Origin: an uncultured Lachnospiraceae bacterium
GTDB taxonomy: Bacteria > Bacillota > Clostridia > Lachnospirales > Lachnospiraceae
Reading direction: 5' to 3'
Assembly: GCA_910585895.1 (NCBI GenBank)
Contig: CAJUHY010000036.1
Location: forward strand, 1-28,335
DNA length: 28,335 nucleotides
Shown here piece after piece: positions 24,322-28,335 of this stretch; position 1 is the stretch's first letter; each line of letters begins with the position of its first letter. The notes beneath the pieces were generated by a model. The model was not told the origin of the DNA, did no database searches, and was given only the letters and a program-made list of their open reading frames with translations. A program made the translations under genes and the position numbers.

Positions 24322-24350
24322 ATTATATCATATCAGGAATTTCAGGGCAA
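24322..24350 (-). promoter_or_regulatory. Promoter of the micro-protein/alaS unit
   Basis: Minus strand: -35 TTGCCC (24345-24350), 17 bases, extended -10 TGA-TATAAT (24322-24327). The -35 overlaps the end of the MBL hydrolase gene. Confidence 0.7.
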
Positions 24351-25106
24351 GTCTTCCAATGTCAGCGATTGATTCTCCTTATCAAACAAAAGAATGTGCC
24401 CGCCAATTTGTTCACCTTCCAAACAGTTCTGATATTCCCGAACCAGATGATACTGCTTCCACAGATGCATGGGAACCACATATCTGGAATTTACATGGCG
24501 CTGGAAATAATCAATCCCCAAAAACTTGTCCCTCTCCTGTCTGGGGTCAACCACCACAAAAGAAACATCCAGGCTCCGTTCTGCCAAAAGTCCAATCTGC
24601 CGCTTATAAACCTCCTCCTGATGACAGTTAAATTGTTCCGTTTCACCTTCCCACCGCCACCAGTTCAAATCCCCGGCATGGTAAATGGCCTTGCCGGAAA
24701 CTGACACCAAAAATGCCACGCCGCTGTCTGTAGAAAGAAAAGTCTCCACTGCCAAATCCCCAATCTCATATTTTTCTCCCGGCCTGACGTAGGTAATCCT
24801 CTCCTTTATCTGCTCGCCAACGCCCAACCTTTTTAATATGGAATTGCCAAGCTTTCTTTTGACCTCCCTTGCGAAAATATAGCGGATATATGGGTAACGC
24901 GCACTCCATGTAAGAACCTCCGCATCAAAATGGTCTCTGTGGCTGTGGCTGGCAAACACATAAACCGGCGTATCCTGAGGATATTCAGGCATCTTTCCAT
25001 GATATTCACAACCAGGCAGCCCCTTACCGTTATAATAGTCAAATACCAGCACTTTCCCTGCCGTTTCCACGCAGAAAGTACTATGGTGGATATAAGTTAT
25101 CTTCAT
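24342..25106 (-). CDS. MBL-fold metal-dependent hydrolase
   Basis: The 254-residue protein carries the metallo-beta-lactamase-fold metal site: ASHSHRDHFD (H54, H56, D58, H59), HAGDLNWW (about 168-175) and the late VPMHLW. The layout is like the UlaG/YycJ-type small hydrolases. GNS and LLAERSLDVSFVVVDPR are typical of the family in Clostridia. AAAGGAA lies about five bases before the ATG. The substrate is unknown. It sits upstream of the micro-protein/alaS unit on the same strand. Confidence 0.85.
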   Translation of the reverse strand: MKITYIHHSTFCVETAGKVLVFDYYNGKGLPGCEYHGKMPEYPQDTPVYVFASHSHRDHFDAEVLTWSARYPYIRYIFAREVKRKLGNSILKRLGVGEQIKERITYVRPGEKYEIGDLAVETFLSTDSGVAFLVSVSGKAIYHAGDLNWWRWEGETEQFNCHQEEVYKRQIGLLAERSLDVSFVVVDPRQERDKFLGIDYFQRHVNSRYVVPMHLWKQYHLVREYQNCLEGEQIGGHILLFDKENQSLTLEDLP

Positions 25107-25358
25107 GGCATTCCTTTCGTCCCCTTATTTTCTCTCTTTTCATTGTAATTCCAGACACTTGAAAAGTCAACGCAAGAATTGCTGCTTAAAACGACTGCCT
25201 TTAAACGCCTTGCTTCCTGCATACATTCCTGTTTTCTGCAGCAAAACAGCGTATTTCAGAGAACAAGGACATTCCTCAAGCCATATATAACTTGAGAAAT
25301 GCCCTCCGCAGATTCTTTCTCTGCAAATTTTCTGCAAACATTTCATCCAAACCAACAC
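25107..25358. other. Intergenic region with two hairpins downstream of spoIVA
   Basis: No convincing gene. CTGTTTT-CTGCAGC-AAAACAG lies at 25229-25249 and CATTCCTCAAG/CTTGAGAAATG at 25270-25301 (one G-U pair in the minus-strand RNA). Neither is followed by a clear U-run. A 63-residue open frame directly after the spoIVA stop starts with GTG and has no ribosome site. Confidence 0.5.
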
Positions 25359-26846
25359 CTATATAATGATACACACCAGTCCGCCGTTGCTGTCATTGAC
25401 AATTTTCTGCATAGTATCCTGCAGCTTTACCTGACTCTCATCATCCATCATGGTAATTTTGCTGCGGATGCCGTCCTCCACCAACTCGCCAATGGATTTG
25501 CCGAAAATATTCGTCTGCCAGATTCCCTCGTCCTGGTCTCTGGAAGTCTTGATATAGCCAATCAGGTCCTGCGCCTGTTCCTCGCTGCCGATAATGGGGG
25601 CAATCTCCGTCTCCACATTTGCGCGAATCATATGTATGGACGGCGACTGCGCCTTAATTTTTACGCCAAATTTATTGCCATGACGGATAAGCACCGGTTC
25701 CTCAATTTCAATATCTGTCAGTTGGGGCGTCACCACACCGTAACCTTTCTGCTTCACTGCCTCCATGGCGCTGCCCACCTTATCATACTCTTTTTTCATA
25801 GCGGACAACTCTTTAATCATGGAAATAAGCTGGTACTCGCCCTGAATAGGCACTCCGGTCAGTTCGCTCATATTCTCATAGTAATATTTCTCGTCAATGT
25901 CAAAAATTATCTGCACACAGCCTCTCGACAATTCCACCTTATCCAGTTTCATACGGCGGATGTACTCGCCCTCCGGCGCAAGGTCCGTGCCGCGGATATC
26001 CTTGGCGAAAGTAAATCTCTTAAGAATCTGCATGGCATTCTGAATCACGTTTTCTTTAATCTTATGGGTATTCTCCAACATTTCCACCCATTTCGGCAGG
26101 AAAAAGTCCACCCGCTCAATGGGAAATTCATAGAGTATGCTCTCCAAAATATGATAAATATCATCTTTCCTCAGCTGCTCACAGTTTACCGGCAATACTG
26201 TAACCCCATATTTGGCAGACAATTCCTCCGCAAGCTTCTGGCTCTCGGAACCATAAGGCTTCTGCGTATTGAGGAGAACGATGAAAGGCTTGCCAATTTT
26301 CTGCAGGGAACTGACGGTCTTTTCCTCCGCAGCCACGTAACTCTCTCTGGGGAGTTCCGTGATGGAACCATCCGTAGTTATAACAATTCCGATATTGGAA
26401 TGCTCGCGGATTACCTTCTGCGTACCAATCTCGGCTGCCTGCGTGAAAGGAATCTCATAATCGAACCAGGGCGTCTTCACCATCCGCTCTGTGCCCTCTT
26501 CCATGTGCCCGCTCGCACCCTCTACCATGAATCCCACGCAATCAATCAGGCGTACGCTGACCTCCAAATCCCCTCCCAAACGGATTTTTGCCGCCTCCTT
26601 GGGCACAAATTTCGGTTCGGTTGTCATGATTGTCTTCCCTTGTGCCGACTGCGGCAGTTCATCTGTGGCGCGCTCCCTGCTGTGGGCATCCTCCATTTCC
26701 GGCAATACCATCACGTCCATAAAACGCTTGATAAACGTGGACTTTCCGGTCCGCACAGGACCTACAACCCCGATATAGATATCTCCGTTCGTTCTCGCAC
26801 TGATATCTTTATAAATATTATATGTACCGGTACTCACATTTTCCAT
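25359..26846 (-). CDS. spoIVA: Stage IV sporulation protein A
   Basis: The 495-residue protein is full length for SpoIVA, the ATPase that polymerises on the forespore surface as the base of the spore coat. The Walker A GPVRTGKS is at 29-36, followed by TTEPKFVPKEA, DCVGFMVEGASGHMEEG and the middle and C-terminal domains. The C-terminal GGLVCIII with a hydrophobic end fits the membrane-docking/SpoVM-dependent end of the protein. The ATG has AGGAGG seven bases upstream. Its large opposite-strand open frame (25299-26930) is a shadow. SpoIVA is a mother-cell (sigma-E) gene in B. subtilis. Confidence 0.97.
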   Translation of the reverse strand: MENVSTGTYNIYKDISARTNGDIYIGVVGPVRTGKSTFIKRFMDVMVLPEMEDAHSRERATDELPQSAQGKTIMTTEPKFVPKEAAKIRLGGDLEVSVRLIDCVGFMVEGASGHMEEGTERMVKTPWFDYEIPFTQAAEIGTQKVIREHSNIGIVITTDGSITELPRESYVAAEEKTVSSLQKIGKPFIVLLNTQKPYGSESQKLAEELSAKYGVTVLPVNCEQLRKDDIYHILESILYEFPIERVDFFLPKWVEMLENTHKIKENVIQNAMQILKRFTFAKDIRGTDLAPEGEYIRRMKLDKVELSRGCVQIIFDIDEKYYYENMSELTGVPIQGEYQLISMIKELSAMKKEYDKVGSAMEAVKQKGYGVVTPQLTDIEIEEPVLIRHGNKFGVKIKAQSPSIHMIRANVETEIAPIIGSEEQAQDLIGYIKTSRDQDEGIWQTNIFGKSIGELVEDGIRSKITMMDDESQVKLQDTMQKIVNDSNGGLVCIII

Positions 26847-26873
26847 ACAAAAACCTCCTGTTCTACTGATACC

Positions 26874-26881
26874 AGTATATG
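26874..26881 (-). promoter_or_regulatory. Possible sigma-E -10 of spoIVA
   Basis: Minus strand reads CATATACT, seven of eight bases of the sigma-E -10, about 28 bases before the ATG. I find no good -35 (KMATATT) at the right distance, so this is tentative. Confidence 0.35.
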
Positions 26882-26919
26882 CAAGAGATTTTGTATTAGA
26901 ATAAAAACTGATTTGTTAT

Positions 26920-28335
26920 TTAATCTGTAGGCAGGATAAATTTGCCGATTAACTCATCCAGACAAAGAGCCTGCGCTGATAACTGCTGGCTGGTTGCAGA
27001 CGATTGCTCTGCCGTCGCCGAATTTGACTGTACCACTTCTGATATCTGGCCTACTCCCTCTTCCGCTTGTTTCATGGCAACCGCCTGATTGGCGGCAGTA
27101 CTGCTGACACTCTTAGAAGAATCTGCAATTTGACCGATTCCGTTCACAACATTTTCAATAACCGCCGCAACTCTTTCTGCCGCTTTGCTTCCTTCTGAAA
27201 TCTCTTGTATGGTACCTTCAATCAATTCTCTCGTCTCAACTGCAGCCTTAGAACTCTGTTCCGCAAGCTGCCTGATTTGGTCTGCAACGACAGCAAAGCC
27301 ACGTCCCGCCTCTCCTGCCCTTGCCGCTTCGATAGAAGCATTTAAGGACAAAAGATTTGTCTGGGATGCAATATCTTCAATTTCTGAAATAATATTTTCA
27401 ATTTTCTGAGATGCATCACTGATACGGTCCATCGCCATCGTCATGGTATTCATTTCCTCCCGGCTTCTGCTGGCCTCATCTGAATATCTCTGTGCCTGCT
27501 GATAAGAATCTTCCGCATTTTCTGCCGCCGTCTCAATATTTTCAGTAATGGACATAATCGTAGCCTGCATTTCCTCTACTGCTCCAGCCTGATCTGTCGC
27601 TCCTTCTGCAAGACTCTGAGCGGCTTCTGACAAATTTATAGAACCGGCAGACACCTGAGAAGACGCTTCTTCAATAGACTTAATAGTAGAAACCATCTGC
27701 CGCTTCAAATCTCTCATTGCCGTCAACAGCTCTTCAAAATCTCCTGAATATCTGCTGCTGTCCTGAGTCGTAACTGCATAATTGGCGTCAGCCATTGCCT
27801 CAAGAATTTTCTTCTCATCATCAATAATGAACTGAAGCGTTTCCGCCATTCCCTTTGCCTCACCTATCATATCTGCCACTTCATCCTTTGCACTGACCTC
27901 CGGGAAAGAAGAAGATAAATCACCTTTTGCAAAAGTTGCCAGACGCTCCTTTAATGCGTTCAGCGGAACAGCGATACTGTTTGCAATTCCAACCCCCAGG
28001 CGGAATGCCACAAACAAAGCGCCGACAATTACAATGCCGATGACGACAGAAAGTACCAGACATACAACGTTAAGCTGTCCAGACAGTGTATTTCCTTTAG
28101 AAACTTTGATATCCATGACTTCCGACAGCTTATCGTAAATACTGTTATACATAGGCATCAACTGACCCATTGCCATTTCCTGGGCCTCTATACACTTTTG
28201 TTGGTCTTCGGTAGCCCCCAACTCCAATATCTCCTGTTCCAGTACCCAATACTCTTCCAGTTCCTGCTGCAATTCCGCATATATCTGCTTGTTTGCAGCT
28301 GTCACCATGGTTTTTTCCATATTTGCAAACTCATT
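26920..28335 (-). CDS. Methyl-accepting chemotaxis protein (5' end beyond the window)
   Basis: The frame is open to the right edge, so the N-terminus is missing; about 471 residues are visible. After a helical, ligand-binding-like segment, one membrane span (CLVLSVVIGIVIVGALFVAF) leads to a HAMP-like stretch (NSIAVPLNALKERLATFAKGDLS). The long signalling coiled coil has the conserved hairpin tip IASQTNLLSLNASIEAARAG, followed by EAGRGFAVVADQIRQLAEQS, which binds CheA and CheW. It lacks a C-terminal NWETF-type CheR tether. An MCP beside sporulation genes is not unusual in motile Clostridia. Its ligand is unknown. Confidence 0.93.
   Translation of the reverse strand, partial: NEFANMEKTMVTAANKQIYAELQQELEEYWVLEQEILELGATEDQQKCIEAQEMAMGQLMPMYNSIYDKLSEVMDIKVSKGNTLSGQLNVVCLVLSVVIGIVIVGALFVAFRLGVGIANSIAVPLNALKERLATFAKGDLSSSFPEVSAKDEVADMIGEAKGMAETLQFIIDDEKKILEAMADANYAVTTQDSSRYSGDFEELLTAMRDLKRQMVSTIKSIEEASSQVSAGSINLSEAAQSLAEGATDQAGAVEEMQATIMSITENIETAAENAEDSYQQAQRYSDEASRSREEMNTMTMAMDRISDASQKIENIISEIEDIASQTNLLSLNASIEAARAGEAGRGFAVVADQIRQLAEQSSKAAVETRELIEGTIQEISEGSKAAERVAAVIENVVNGIGQIADSSKSVSSTAANQAVAMKQAEEGVGQISEVVQSNSATAEQSSATSQQLSAQALCLDELIGKFILPTD

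Noticed and set aside
24128..24341. T-box leader for alaS
   Set aside because: alaS has only 20 bases upstream before the micro-protein gene and the unit's leader is short; no T-box sequence (TGGNACCGCG) is seen.
25167..25358. 63-residue open frame directly after the spoIVA stop
   Set aside because: GTG start with no ribosome site and overlaps two hairpins; not convincing as a gene.
25299..26930. 543-residue plus-strand open frame opposite spoIVA
   Set aside because: It is the antisense shadow of a well-conserved gene; His-rich, low-complexity translation, no start context.

Overview
The window is chromosomal DNA of a spore-forming, anaerobic Clostridia bacterium, most likely a Lachnospiraceae relative of Blautia, Dorea or Ruminococcus. 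The reasons are the complete eight-gene spoIIIA operon, spoIVA, the SleB-type hydrolase, strong AGGAGG ribosome sites, and the probable start of a thiolase gene behind a Rex-like operator. Every gene except one (a degenerate HD-GYP protein at 2025-3203) lies on the minus strand. The genus call is inference.

Layout, left to right. 1-26: first codons of a minus-strand gene whose N-terminus reads like acetyl-CoA acetyltransferase, behind a 578-base regulatory region. 605-1813: secreted coiled-coil protein with a SleB/CwlJ hydrolase domain, divergent from the HD-GYP-like gene. 3315-6635: galE, a NahK-like sugar 1-kinase and an NDP-sugar pyrophosphorylase-like nucleotidyltransferase, which look like a hexosamine salvage module; a long imperfect hairpin and three operator-like boxes lie between the kinase and galE. 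6831-8970: nrdR, yqeG-like HAD phosphatase, rpiB and efp, read in that order.

9054-11732 is an AT-rich accessory island: a Uma2-family protein, an AAA ATPase with an ABC-like/OLD-like signature, and a coupled partner gene that is frameshifted at an A-run. 11934-17287 is spoIIIAA to spoIIIAH, read from a textbook sigma-E promoter at 17323-17351. 17458-20952 encodes a large secreted Big_2/FIVAR surface protein with a duplicated N-terminal domain. 21120-21296 is rpsU, followed by alaS and, just upstream of alaS, a 46-residue membrane micro-protein. 24342-25106 is an MBL-fold hydrolase, 25359-26846 is spoIVA, and 26920 to the right edge is a methyl-accepting chemotaxis protein cut by the window end.

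How the genes work together: spoIIIA and spoIVA are mother-cell sporulation genes (the SpoIIIA-SpoIIQ channel and the coat basement layer), and the SleB-like hydrolase may belong to spore or cell-wall remodelling. galE, the kinase and the nucleotidyltransferase would turn free N-acetylhexosamines or galactose into UDP-sugars. efp, rpsU, alaS, nrdR and rpiB are housekeeping. The most unusual parts are the ATPase/partner cassette, the catalytically degenerate HD-GYP protein, the structured element at 4461-4555, and the duplicated domain of the surface protein. I found no tRNA, rRNA, CRISPR array or transposase gene.
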